Position numbers and translations under genes: made by a program. From Nocardia vaccinii NBRC 15922 (GTDB lineage Bacteria > Actinomycetota > Actinomycetes > Mycobacteriales > Mycobacteriaceae), in contig NZ_BDCC01000089.1 in assembly GCF_001613305.1 (NCBI RefSeq), positions 1 through 32,457 of the forward strand: a stretch of DNA of 32,457 bases. The letters are read 5' to 3'. Shown piece by piece: positions 8,258 through 16,315 of the stretch (its first letter is position 1; every line of letters begins with the position of its first letter). The notes beneath the pieces were generated by a model. It saw nothing but the letters and a program-made list of their open reading frames with translations, searched no databases and was not told where the DNA came from.

Positions 8258-9841
8258 TCAACCGATCAAATCCAGGACGAGCCGGTGCCCCAGCTCGGAA
8301 TCCTCGATCCACGGCGCGAGAGCGGTGAAGCATTCGGCCCACACACGGCTGGCGCGGGCCGCGTCGTGGTCGGTCGCCGCCGCGACGAAGTCGGCGAAGC
8401 CGGCCTGAGCCCTCCGGTTGGTCGTGGCCACCCATGGCACGCTCTTGGCGTCGGCGGTGACCGCTGGGTCGACCCCAGCGCGAACCCAGTGCAGGATCTC
8501 GGCGATCACGGTGAGTGCCGGGTTCTCGAGTGCCGAGAACACGGTCCTCTCACCGTCGTGCCAGACCTTGACGAAGCGCGAGGTGTCATCGACGGCGGCG
8601 GCCATCTCCTCGGCCACGATGGCCAATGTCGCGAGTTGCTCGGGGGTTCTGCGCAACGCGACCAGACCCATGATCGGTGGTTCGATCAGTCGCAAGGCCC
8701 GGGAGAAGTCCGCAAGCGTGGTCCCACGCGCCTCCAGCACGATGCCCGACAGTTGCGCGGCAACTCGCGTCGAGGGCCAGCGAATCGTGGCACCGCCCCG
8801 GTCGCCGGTTCGCAGGTCGAGCAGGTATTCCATCTCCAGGATTCGCAGCGCCTCTCGCAGAGTCGGCCTGGATACGGCGAACTCATCGGCCAGATCGGCC
8901 AGTGCGGGCAACCGGTCGCCCTCGCCGAGCGCGCCTTCGGCGATACGTGTGCGGATTTCGGTGGCCACCACCGTGGCGCGGCGCGGCGCGAACTGGGCAT
9001 CGGAGCGTCCGGCCTGGGCACGCCACAGCGGAGCGATATCCATCGGCTGCCGACTGACGTTGCGGCTGAACAGGATTCGACTCGTGGTGTAGAGGTAATC
9101 GCTCCAGACATTTCCGGCCAACGATGCCTCCCGCCTGCGGGCGGCATCGAGGAACGCGCTGTGACCGACGACGACTCGCCTGGCGATTCGCTTCCCCGCC
9201 GCCGCATCGTCGCTACCGATCGCCGAGTAGACCTGCCCGGCGTAGATGTCGCGGAACACCCCGGCGATCACCCCGATGGTCCGGTTGCCCGACAGTTCGG
9301 TGACAGCCTGGTCGAACCTCGATACCGCACCGACGAAAGCCAGCGGATCGTCTTCGGCGGCACGCTCGGCATCGTGCAGGCCGATGAGACGGTCGAGATC
9401 GCCGTCGGTCGCCCGGAGGGCGACCTGTTCCGCGACGGGCGGTTCGATCACCGATCGGGCCTCTTCCAGATGGGTCAATGTCGTCTTGCGCAGCTGCAGC
9501 AGCAGGGCGACATATCGCCCCACCCCTTCCAGACCGGGCCGTCGCACCACCGCGCCGCCGCCCCGGCCACGCCGGACCTCGATGAGTTGCTGAGATTCGA
9601 GAATCCTCAGCGCCTCTCGCAGGGTCTCGCGCGAGATCCGCAGTCTCGCGGTGAGTTCGGCTTCTGGGGGCAATTGCTGGTCGGCGGCCAGTTGCCCGCT
9701 CAGGATCTCCCGGCGCAAGTCAGCCGCCAACAGGTGCGAAACCTTCTGGGTATTACGTCGTGGCAAGGCTCGCCAGTGGCTGTCGTCGCTGGGTGGGATC
9801 ACTGCGATGCTGTTCGCTTGCTCGCCGGTCGGTTTCGTCAT
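8258..9841 (-). CDS. Double FadR/GntR-type transcriptional regulator
   Basis: A 527-residue protein made of two complete FadR-type halves. Half one has a winged helix at about 32-100 (LPPEAELTARLRISRETLREALRIL) followed by an FCD-type helical domain to about 245. Half two has a second winged helix at about 275-345 (LPALADLADEFAVSRPTLREALRIL) and a second FCD-type domain to the end. Ordinary FadR proteins are about 230-250 residues and dimerise to bind a palindrome, so this chain is a covalent dimer in effect. The start ATG overlaps the thiolase stop by one base (TGATG). It lies inside the operon it probably controls, by binding the paired palindromes at 11472-11502. The ligand is likely a pathway acid or CoA ester, which is inference. 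Confidence 0.88.
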   Translation of the reverse strand: MTKPTGEQANSIAVIPPSDDSHWRALPRRNTQKVSHLLAADLRREILSGQLAADQQLPPEAELTARLRISRETLREALRILESQQLIEVRRGRGGGAVVRRPGLEGVGRYVALLLQLRKTTLTHLEEARSVIEPPVAEQVALRATDGDLDRLIGLHDAERAAEDDPLAFVGAVSRFDQAVTELSGNRTIGVIAGVFRDIYAGQVYSAIGSDDAAAGKRIARRVVVGHSAFLDAARRREASLAGNVWSDYLYTTSRILFSRNVSRQPMDIAPLWRAQAGRSDAQFAPRRATVVATEIRTRIAEGALGEGDRLPALADLADEFAVSRPTLREALRILEMEYLLDLRTGDRGGATIRWPSTRVAAQLSGIVLEARGTTLADFSRALRLIEPPIMGLVALRRTPEQLATLAIVAEEMAAAVDDTSRFVKVWHDGERTVFSALENPALTVIAEILHWVRAGVDPAVTADAKSVPWVATTNRRAQAGFADFVAAATDHDAARASRVWAECFTALAPWIEDSELGHRLVLDLIG

Positions 9842-10995
9842 CACGATGTCAGCACCATCGCCGCGCACTGTGGATACACACCACTGCCGACCAGCGCTAC
9901 CCGAGCGTCGGGCACCTGGCGATTCGCACATTGATTCCGCAGCTGAAGTACCGCTTCGTTCAGAAAGCCGATCCCGTGTAATCGTCCCTCGGCGAGTTGT
10001 CCACCGGCGGTGTTGAGCGGGAAATCGCCGCCCGGGCCGATTCGGCTTCCATCACCCACCCAGTCACCGAATTCGCCTGTCCCACAGGCTCCCAGCGCCT
10101 CGATCCAGGCGGCGGTCACCGGGGTGAAACCGTCGTACAGCTGTGCGACGTCGACATCGGCGATGGTGACCGAGGACCGCTGCCACAGCCGGTTCGCGCA
10201 GTCTATCGCCCCGCCGTAGAGGAAGTCGGAGTGGAACATCCAGTCCGCGCCCGCGCCGGTGCCGTAGGCGATAGCGTCGACCAGGACCGGGCGTTGGCGC
10301 AGGTCGGCGGCCCGCTCGGCGGTGGTGATCACGGTGGCCACCGCACCATTGACCGGATAGTCACAGTCGAGGACCCGTAGCGGGTCGGCGACCATCCGCG
10401 AGGACAGGTAGTCCGCCATCGTCAGCTCATCGCGCAGCACTGCCCGCGGGTTGAGTGCGGCCCATCGTCGAGCATTGATCGCGATGCGGCCGAAATCCTG
10501 CTCGGTGCGCCCGTATTCGGCCATCCACCGCTGTTTCTTCAGGCCGAGCAGCGTCAGGATCCCGCCGAGATAGCCGTACGGGGTGAGGAACTGATCGCGT
10601 CCGCCTACCGATTCGGGCCCGCTGGCTACCCCGCCCTGGTGGCCCGCCGCACGGGTCAGGCACCGGAACACCAGCGCGGTCTCGCAGGCGCCCGAGGCCA
10701 CGGCCATCACCCCGGCCAGCGCGCCGGCCACACCGGACGGGCCACTGGGGAAGATATCGGCGAACGCGGCGAGATCGGGCACCCCCAGCAGGCGCGCCAT
10801 GTCTTGGGCGCCAGGGGATTCCGGGCCGAACTTGTACTCGAAGATGCCGTCGACATCAGCACCCGCCACGCCCGCGTCGAACAGTGCGTCCTTCGCGGCC
10901 GCCAACGCCAACGCCTTGGGGTGGGGGTGGCCCGTACGGCTCAGCTCCGAATAGCCGACGCCCACCAGTGCGACCTCGCGCGCCAACGTGCTCAT
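9841..10995 (-). CDS. Thiolase-fold (lipid-transfer/Ltp-type) protein
   Basis: A 384-residue thiolase-superfamily protein. The place where a thiolase has its nucleophilic Cys (normally N-x-x-C-A-S-G) reads FPSGPSGVAGALAGVM, with no Cys, so ordinary thiolysis is not expected. Other family features remain, including the AQLYDGFTP loop and the C-terminal GGQLAEGRLHGIGFLNEAVLQLR stretch. This matches the SCP2/Ltp group, in which Ltp2-type members act as retro-aldolases on CoA esters with a DUF35 partner. The next gene upstream encodes exactly such a DUF35 protein, and the two overlap by four bases (ATGA). A retro-aldol cleavage of a beta-hydroxy or tertiary-hydroxy acyl-CoA is a reasonable prediction. 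Confidence 0.85.
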   Translation of the reverse strand: MSTLAREVALVGVGYSELSRTGHPHPKALALAAAKDALFDAGVAGADVDGIFEYKFGPESPGAQDMARLLGVPDLAAFADIFPSGPSGVAGALAGVMAVASGACETALVFRCLTRAAGHQGGVASGPESVGGRDQFLTPYGYLGGILTLLGLKKQRWMAEYGRTEQDFGRIAINARRWAALNPRAVLRDELTMADYLSSRMVADPLRVLDCDYPVNGAVATVITTAERAADLRQRPVLVDAIAYGTGAGADWMFHSDFLYGGAIDCANRLWQRSSVTIADVDVAQLYDGFTPVTAAWIEALGACGTGEFGDWVGDGSRIGPGGDFPLNTAGGQLAEGRLHGIGFLNEAVLQLRNQCANRQVPDARVALVGSGVYPQCAAMVLTS

Positions 10996-11438
10996 GCCGC
11001 GGCCCCGGTCAATCGGAACTGCGGCAGCGTGATCGCTCCCCGCTCCTCGAAGACGACCTCGACCGGCAGTCCGCAGGAAAGCCGCGTTCCCTCCGGCACC
11101 TCGACCAGATCGGTCAGAATCCGAAGCCCCGGCTGTTCGTCGAGTTCTACCAGCACCACAACATACGGCAGCGCGTCGACGAACCCGGCGTGCAGTGGCC
11201 GATCCATGACGCAATACGAGTAGATCACCCCGCGACCTGCGACGTCGACGATGTCGAAGCGGTCACCCTGGCAGTGCACGCAGCAGATTTCGGGCGGGTA
11301 CTGCATCTTCCGGCACGAACAGCAACGCTGCAGGGCCAGCCGGCCCTCGGCGGCCGCGTCCCAGTAGAAGCGGCTGATGTCATCGGGCTCCGGCACCGGG
11401 CGAGGATCGCCGGTCACCGGCAAGTGCGTCCGAGTCAC
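10992..11438 (-). CDS. DUF35 zinc-ribbon/OB-fold protein, partner of the thiolase
   Basis: A small protein with an N-terminal rubredoxin-like zinc ribbon (CCSCRKMQYPPEICCVHC, two C-x-x-C pairs) followed by an OB fold (GRGVIYSYCVMDRP and PYVVVLVELDEQPGLRILTDL). DUF35/OB proteins form complexes with thiolase-fold partners and help bind acyl-CoA. The GTG at 11438 is preferred as the start: GGAG lies 6 bases upstream and the predicted promoter (11472-11500) would start the transcript near 11465. The GTG at 11471 also has a GGAG but would fall at or before the transcript start; using it would add 11 residues. It is the first gene of the operon and overlaps the thiolase gene by ATGA. Confidence 0.85.
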   Translation of the reverse strand: MTRTHLPVTGDPRPVPEPDDISRFYWDAAAEGRLALQRCCSCRKMQYPPEICCVHCQGDRFDIVDVAGRGVIYSYCVMDRPLHAGFVDALPYVVVLVELDEQPGLRILTDLVEVPEGTRLSCGLPVEVVFEERGAITLPQFRLTGAAA

Positions 11439-11471
11439 GGCACTCTCCACTTCTTCGTGATTCGATCGCAC

Positions 11472-11502
11472 AGTTAACTCCGAACAGGCGACCTAGTCAA
11501 CT
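11472..11502 (-). promoter_or_regulatory. Operon promoter overlapped by two 8-bp palindromes (likely GntR operators)
   Basis: Reading leftward, TTGACT (11500-11495), a 17-base spacer and TTAACT (11477-11472) form a near-consensus promoter for the catabolic operon. The -35 lies in AGTCAACT (11495-11502), and the -10 lies in the perfect palindrome AGTTAACT (11472-11479). The two 8-mers differ by one base and start 23 bp apart, about two helical turns. The GT..AC core fits GntR-family operators. The double-headed FadR-type regulator encoded in the operon is the obvious candidate ligand. On the other strand TATATT (11502-11507) could be the -10 of the divergent SnoaL-like gene. Confidence 0.6.
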
Positions 11503-11570
11503 ATATTTGGCGGAAGCACTGCCGGGTCCGTCCTCGGGCAGTCGTGTACCACTGTGGAAAGGCGCGGCAG

Positions 11571-12002
11571 ATGCCACTTTCGTTGCGGAGAAGGGTCGCG
11601 ATCGTGACCGGCTATCTCGACCGGCTCGGCGCATTGGATATCGAGGGAGCCGGCCGGTACCTGGCCGACACCGCGGTCATGATCTTCCCGTTCGCGCTGC
11701 CGGGGGCTGAAATCCCTCCGCTGCAAGGGAAATCGGCCATCCTCGACCAGCTTCGGGGAACGATCACGGCGGCGTTCGAGCGGATGAACTTCACGGTCGA
11801 CGAGTGTCACGACGTCGCAGGCTCGGACGCGCTCATCGCCGAGTACCACAGCGTATGCCCCCTACGGAACGGCGGTGAATATCGAAACTCCTACGTCGGC
11901 GTATTCCGGTTCGAGGGGGAGGAGATCGTGCTGCACAAGGAGTACTTCAACCCGGTGAGGTTGAATGCGTTGAGACCGTCGGGTAGGGGTGAGGTGCAGT
12001 GA
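11571..12002 (+). CDS. SnoaL-like/NTF2-fold protein
   Basis: A 143-residue protein of the NTF2-like superfamily. After a short N-terminus it reads VTGYLDRLGALDIEGAGRYLADTAVMIFPFALPG, the usual helix-loop of SnoaL-type proteins where Asp and aromatic residues line a cone-shaped pocket. The later strands AEYHSVCP, YVGVFRFEGEEIVLHKEYFNP fit the same fold. Members are isomerases, cyclases, hydrolases or dehydratases on small ring substrates. The ATG at 11571 has AAAGG upstream. A GTG at 11604 is an alternative that would still keep the domain whole. It diverges from the catabolic operon across the operator region and probably serves the same pathway. Confidence 0.7.
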   Translation: MPLSLRRRVAIVTGYLDRLGALDIEGAGRYLADTAVMIFPFALPGAEIPPLQGKSAILDQLRGTITAAFERMNFTVDECHDVAGSDALIAEYHSVCPLRNGGEYRNSYVGVFRFEGEEIVLHKEYFNPVRLNALRPSGRGEVQ

Positions 12003-12008
12003 TGGGAA

Positions 12009-12150
12009 TCAGGCGGTGGTGACACCGCCGTCGACGGAAACGACCTGCCCGGTGGCATACCGGCCGCGTCGCAGGCGAGCACAGTGGAACAGCCCGGAGG
12101 CCAGGGAAGCCGCGACCTCCGATTTTCGTGATCCGGTCGCCCATCGGGCG
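12009..12150 (-). pseudogene. C-terminal remnant of an SDR gene
   Basis: One minus-strand frame ends at 12009 with GRYATGQVVSVDGGVTTA, the standard C-terminus of a short-chain dehydrogenase (YATGQ, then V-D-G-G). About 20 residues upstream the pattern EVAASLA, usual near the end of SDRs, is still visible, but before that the similarity is lost and there is no start. The fragment follows the SnoaL-like gene stop by only a few bases on the opposite strand. It shows that another dehydrogenase gene once stood here, presumably removed by the rearrangement that joined this region to the sensor-kinase gene. The left edge near 12150 is approximate. Confidence 0.6.
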
Positions 12151-12161
12151 GTGCTTTTCTG

Positions 12162-14207
12162 CTACCAGGGAGCAGTTGGCGAGCCCCGGGGGTGCTGTGT
12201 GAGGTGTCGTTCGCCGGTGTTCGCTGGTTCGTCGGGGATGTAGGTCTTCACGCGTTGTAGCGATTCGTCTGTGTGAGGGTGGTCGTGGGCGATGAATCTG
12301 TTCGGCACCAGGACCGAGGCGCGGATGCCGCCGTAGTCGGATTCGGTGAACCGCACCGAAATTCCGTGTCGGGCGCATAGTTGCGCGATCACGAACAGGC
12401 CCAGACGTGAGTCGTGGGACAGTGCGGCCACCGCGAAGTCGGGTTGTTCGGTCAGGAGGGTGTTGGCTCGGTCGAGTTCGTGTGCGCTCATGCTCATGCC
12501 CTGGTCGCTCACGTGGACCAGAATGCCCGCTGTGTTGAGGTTGCCTTCGACCCGCACGGTCGTGTGCGGTGGTGAGAACGCGGTGGCATTGTCCATCAGT
12601 TCGGCCAGCAGGTGAGCGAGGTCGGCAACCACGGCGCCGTCCATGAGTACGTGGGGGATCCGTCCGGTGTCTACTCGGTGGTAGTGGAGGGTTTCGCTGA
12701 TCGCACTGCGGATCAGTTCGATGAGCGGTATGGGGCGGCGCCATTGGCGGCCGGTACCTCCGCCGGCGAGGACGGCGAGGTTCTCGACGTTGCGGCGTTC
12801 GCGGGTGGCGAGGTGGTCGAGGCGGTACAACACGTCGATGACCGCTGGATCGCTCTGCCGCCGTTCGGCCTCGTCCAGAATTTCGAGTTGCTGATGGACC
12901 AGCATCTGGCTCCGATGCGCGATGTTCGCGAACACCGCGCGTACCCCTTCACGGGTGCGGGCCTCGGTGAGGGCCGCGGTGACCGCGGCAGTGTGTGCGC
13001 GGTTGAACGCATCGGCCACCGCCCCGATCTCGTCGTGGCCGAAATACAGTGCTGCGCTGGTGATGTCGGAATCGATCCGCGCGCCGGAGGCGAGTTCGGC
13101 CAGGATCGCGGGCAACTGCTGTCCGGCCAAGGCCGCGGTCGCGGCCCGTAGCCGCTCGAGTCTGACGATCACTCGATTCGCCAGCAGCATCGACAGCACC
13201 CATGCCAGGATCGCGACCATCGTCATCGCGGCCCCTTCTATCAGTGCGTCGCGTTCGCTGCGGGCGCTGACTGCGGCGGTGTGCTGCTGGGCCTGCTGGT
13301 CCTGGTCGCCCCACAGCGCGACGAGCTCGTCGTCGATCTGTCCGGAGGCGTCCTGGTAGGGGTCGATGGGTATCGCAGGCAGAGGTAGTGCGGTGGTGTC
13401 GGTCGGTGTGGCGGTCGTCGACGGCCAGGACAAGACGGCATGTTCCGTGGCGGTCGTCTGCTGCCACTGTGGTGAGTCGATGATCGCCTCGAGTCGTCGG
13501 GCGTAGGGCTGATCCAGCTCCTTGGCCAGTTGGGTGGCCTGCACATGGTAGTAGCCGACCAGGTTGCGGTATGTCGGTACCAGCGTGGGGGCCAGTCCGG
13601 TCACCGATCCCGCGGCGACGGTGAGGGCCCGGGCGCGTGACATCGATTCCACCATGCGTAGCAGGCTCAGGGTGCGGGTCAGCGACAGCGTCGAGGCGGG
13701 GTCCGGAGAGTATTCCCGTACCATCTGCGAGCCTTGGTCCATTCCGTCGAGCAGACGGCTGTAGAAGGCATAGGTATCGGGCACGGTGGCCTGATGGGTG
13801 TCGATCGTGTTGCGTAGGAACGACAGTCCGGCCTGAAGGGTGTCGAAGGTGCGCGCGGCGTCATCGAGGTGTCGGCTGTGTGTTCGCCGATAGGCGGCCT
13901 CGACGGTGGCCATCCCGGCCAATGCGGTGTCGAATCGCCCTCGTGCGTAGGCGAGTGCGCCGGGAGCGAGCGTGCCATCGGTCAGCTGCTGGATCGATAG
14001 CAGCCGTTCCTGATCGACGGCCAGCACCAGGTTTCGGACCGGTGTCACCGTGGATTCCTGAACCCTGGCGTAGTTCGAAGTGTGTCGCGCCTGCAGCACG
14101 AGATGACCGATGGTCGAGAAGGTGGAAATGAGGAGAAAGACGTTCGGAACGAGCGCGATCGCCAGGATCCGTCCGCGGATTCCCGAGAGCCAGGGCAGCA
14201 CTGCCAT
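12162..14207 (-). CDS. NIT-domain sensor histidine kinase-like protein
   Basis: A 681-residue membrane protein. A first transmembrane helix (about 12-37) is followed by a long helical extracytoplasmic region of the nitrate/nitrite-sensing NIT type (TVTPVRNLVLAVDQERLLS onward). A second transmembrane helix is at about 325-345, then a HAMP linker, a helical stretch (NIAHRSQMLVHQQLEILDEAE) and a HATPase_c domain with N-box LMDNATAFSPP, G1 DQGMSM and G2 SRLGLFV. A classical H-box is not evident; the family uses a non-standard helix here. In Streptomyces such kinases head conservons (CvnA) with roadblock, DUF742 and GTPase partners; none of these is next to this gene. The C-terminal tail is Pro/Thr-rich. 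The ATG at 14207 has only a weak GGTG upstream. Confidence 0.85.
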   Translation of the reverse strand: MAVLPWLSGIRGRILAIALVPNVFLLISTFSTIGHLVLQARHTSNYARVQESTVTPVRNLVLAVDQERLLSIQQLTDGTLAPGALAYARGRFDTALAGMATVEAAYRRTHSRHLDDAARTFDTLQAGLSFLRNTIDTHQATVPDTYAFYSRLLDGMDQGSQMVREYSPDPASTLSLTRTLSLLRMVESMSRARALTVAAGSVTGLAPTLVPTYRNLVGYYHVQATQLAKELDQPYARRLEAIIDSPQWQQTTATEHAVLSWPSTTATPTDTTALPLPAIPIDPYQDASGQIDDELVALWGDQDQQAQQHTAAVSARSERDALIEGAAMTMVAILAWVLSMLLANRVIVRLERLRAATAALAGQQLPAILAELASGARIDSDITSAALYFGHDEIGAVADAFNRAHTAAVTAALTEARTREGVRAVFANIAHRSQMLVHQQLEILDEAERRQSDPAVIDVLYRLDHLATRERRNVENLAVLAGGGTGRQWRRPIPLIELIRSAISETLHYHRVDTGRIPHVLMDGAVVADLAHLLAELMDNATAFSPPHTTVRVEGNLNTAGILVHVSDQGMSMSAHELDRANTLLTEQPDFAVAALSHDSRLGLFVIAQLCARHGISVRFTESDYGGIRASVLVPNRFIAHDHPHTDESLQRVKTYIPDEPANTGERHLTQHPRGSPTAPW

Positions 14208-14415
14208 GATTGGTCACCACTTCGTGAGAGGACGACCTCGCGTACCGATCCTGAGTGGTTCTACCGCAACAGGATTCAGGATTCGAGACGTTCAACTGGA
14301 GAACGCATCGTCACAACGGTCGAAAGAGTTCGCGTTCGCCCAGGTGTATGAGCACACCTTCGTCGTGCCATCGCGAAGGGTTGCCGTGGAACGGCGCAGG
14401 TCATTGCGAGGTTGT

Positions 14416-15486
14416 TCACTTGACGGCGGTGAGCAGTCCGGCTTGGCTGCGGGCGATCACCGCGGACCATAGTGTCCATTGGCCTGCGGGCAGGAGTGGG
14501 TCGAATCCGGTGAGTGTGGCGACTCGTTTGAGCCGGTAGTCGACGGTGTTGACGTGGATGTTGAGGCGATGGGCGATGGCTTGGCGGCTCAGGATGCCGG
14601 GCAGGTGCAGGCGCAGGGTCTGCATCAGGTGCGGCGCGTGTTCGATCGGGGCGAGTACCGCGGCGAGTTGGTCCCGGGCGGGGCCGGGGCGGGTCAGCTG
14701 ATATTCCACCGCCAGGTCCGTGAGCCGGTGCATCTTGCCGATGCGGCCGAAAACCAGTGCCAGATCCAGCAATTCGTGCGACTGACGCACCGCGTCGGGG
14801 ATCGCGACCGGTGCCGCGGAGGTGGTGGCCGCGGTGAGGCCGACTCCGGCCGCCGCGGACAGTCGGGTGAGCATTCGATCCAGGACGGTGTCGTCGACGG
14901 GGGAGGGGATCAGCAGGGTGCCGCCCTGATCGGACAATCGCGTCAAAGCTGTTCGGCCGGTTCGGCGTTCGAGCTCGAGGGTGACCCTGGTTCGCGCGGC
15001 GGGGCGCAGTGGGCCCCTCCTGCCGCGCACCGGAAACGCCACTGCCACCACCGCGTAGGAACGCGCGAGGGCGATGCCGCATTCGCGGGACAGGCCGGTG
15101 GGGTCCTGGCCGTCGAGCAGTGCGGATATCAGTCGTTGCCGGGGGGATTGCCGATCGCCGAATTCGGTCAGGTACGCGGTCGATATCGTCGCCAGGACCG
15201 AGGTGAGGATTGCCACGATCTCCTCGGGCAGGCCGGAGTCGATCGCGGCGCACGGGTCGAGGTGGTAGGTGTTCACGACGCGGTCGGTCAGGTGTTTGTG
15301 CACCGTTTCCAGCGGTATTCCCGCTTGCGCCCATTCAACCCCGGCGGCCTCGGCTTCGTGGGTGGTTGTGCGGAGGGAGCCGGCGACGATCGAGTTGATC
15401 AGGGCTCGGCAGGTTCGGGTCTCCACGAGGTCGTTTTCGGCGGGCAGGTCGGAATTCACGGGAAACGAGGAGAGTGCGAGAGACAT
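14416..15486 (-). CDS. PucR-type helix-turn-helix regulator
   Basis: A 356-residue regulator. The C-terminal domain, about 295-350, reads LHLPGILSRQAIAHRLNIHVNTVDYRLKRVATLTG, the PucR/CdaR-type HTH (PF13556). The N-terminal half is helical (about 25-115), like the RsbT-RD-like or sensor regions of actinobacterial members. The middle, with AVVAVAFPVRGR and the strand pattern after it, fits the degenerate GGDEF-like domain of the family. The ATG at 15486 follows AGGTGG at a good distance, so I prefer it over upstream starts. It is 208 bp upstream of the NIT kinase and in the same direction, so they may share control, but a stem (AGGTGT at 14342, ACACCT at 14354) lies between them. Target genes unknown. 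Confidence 0.82.
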   Translation of the reverse strand: MSLALSSFPVNSDLPAENDLVETRTCRALINSIVAGSLRTTTHEAEAAGVEWAQAGIPLETVHKHLTDRVVNTYHLDPCAAIDSGLPEEIVAILTSVLATISTAYLTEFGDRQSPRQRLISALLDGQDPTGLSRECGIALARSYAVVAVAFPVRGRRGPLRPAARTRVTLELERRTGRTALTRLSDQGGTLLIPSPVDDTVLDRMLTRLSAAAGVGLTAATTSAAPVAIPDAVRQSHELLDLALVFGRIGKMHRLTDLAVEYQLTRPGPARDQLAAVLAPIEHAPHLMQTLRLHLPGILSRQAIAHRLNIHVNTVDYRLKRVATLTGFDPLLPAGQWTLWSAVIARSQAGLLTAVK

Positions 15487-16012
15487 CGAACCACCTGGTC
15501 TTTTGGACAAGCGATGAGGCGCGCGGGAACGGCGCCGATCATGAGCCGGGCGCACCGGACGCGGATGAGTATTTCCGGTCGCGATAATGCGGGATACTGG
15601 GGCCACGAACATAATCCTCACATCGGGGATGCGTGTGGCGGATCCGCCAATATCGGGAACTGCTGCAATGACGCCGAGGCCACCGCGCTCCGCCGATACG
15701 GATGCGTCGGCGTTATTCGCGACGGCGACGATTTCCGAGAACGAGGCGACACGTCAGACCGTTGTTTCATCGAGCTCGATCCCGGTGGCTGCACCTGTTT
15801 TGCCGACAAGCTGAACGGCCGGCCGTGCGAAAATAGATGACGGGAAGAAGGTGAGAGTCGGCGCAGCAATGTCCTGCCCGTTTTCTGTGATGCGCTATGT
15901 CTGCTCATCTCAGCCTCCGCTGCTCGTCGTCGAGTCCTGAACGGTGGAAGAGGTCGGAATGTCGAGCAGTGTCGAAAACGAACCATCATCCAGCCGATCG
16001 GATAGGCTGAGG

Positions 16013-16028
16013 CTAGCCGAACGGCAAG
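16013..16028. promoter_or_regulatory. TetR-like operator, imperfect copy
   Basis: The 16-mer CTAGCCgaACGGCAAG matches the perfect palindrome at 16112 in 13 of 16 bases. Just to its left, CAGCC (15991-15995) and GGCTG (16005-16009) form another related inverted pair. A TetR-family gene lies 290 bp to the right, which makes it the natural candidate to bind. Confidence 0.4.
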
Positions 16029-16111
16029 CCTGCGGCAAGACCTCCTTCGAGAGTGGTCCTCGCCGGATCGTCGAGGTGGGACAGGGTCGCGCAGCCTGCT
16101 CGACCCGCAAC

Positions 16112-16127
16112 CTAGCCGATTGGCTAG
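16112..16127. promoter_or_regulatory. TetR-like operator, perfect palindrome
   Basis: CTAGCC-GATT-GGCTAG, two perfect 6-bp arms with a 4-base centre, a typical size for a TetR-family dimer site. It is placed beyond the 3' end of the neighbouring tetR gene rather than at its promoter, so the gene it once controlled is not evident. Confidence 0.45.
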
Positions 16128-16315
16128 CGTTGTGGCAGAATTGCTTCGCAACGCCTCTCGCGCAGAGATGCCGTGGATATGCCGACTGGCGGATTGGAGC
16201 GCAAGCGATGAAATCGACCGGTCCAGTAGGGTAATGACAATTGCGAATCGCCGTCTGGATCAATTCGGTGAAGCTGAGCGCCGCTCGGTGATTGGTGCCG
16301 GATTCTCGCTGGGGG

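Larger units (their letters stand above)
15487..16315. other. Long gap without a supported gene, containing operator-like repeats
   Basis: About 830 bp between the PucR-type gene and the TetR gene. Open frames exist on both strands but are rich in Arg, Ser and Pro, lack good ribosome-binding sites and resemble nothing known to me. The clear structure is a set of AGCC/GGCT inverted repeats between 15991 and 16127, described separately. A gene controlled from those sites may have been lost. Confidence 0.5.

Noticed and set aside
8081..9934. Plus-strand open frame of 617 codons
   Set aside because: It is the antisense frame of the double FadR-type regulator; the minus-strand protein has clear domains and this one has none.
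15587..15840. Plus-strand frames in the gap next to the PucR-type gene
   Set aside because: Their Ser/Pro/Thr-rich products have no family pattern and no good ribosome-binding site.
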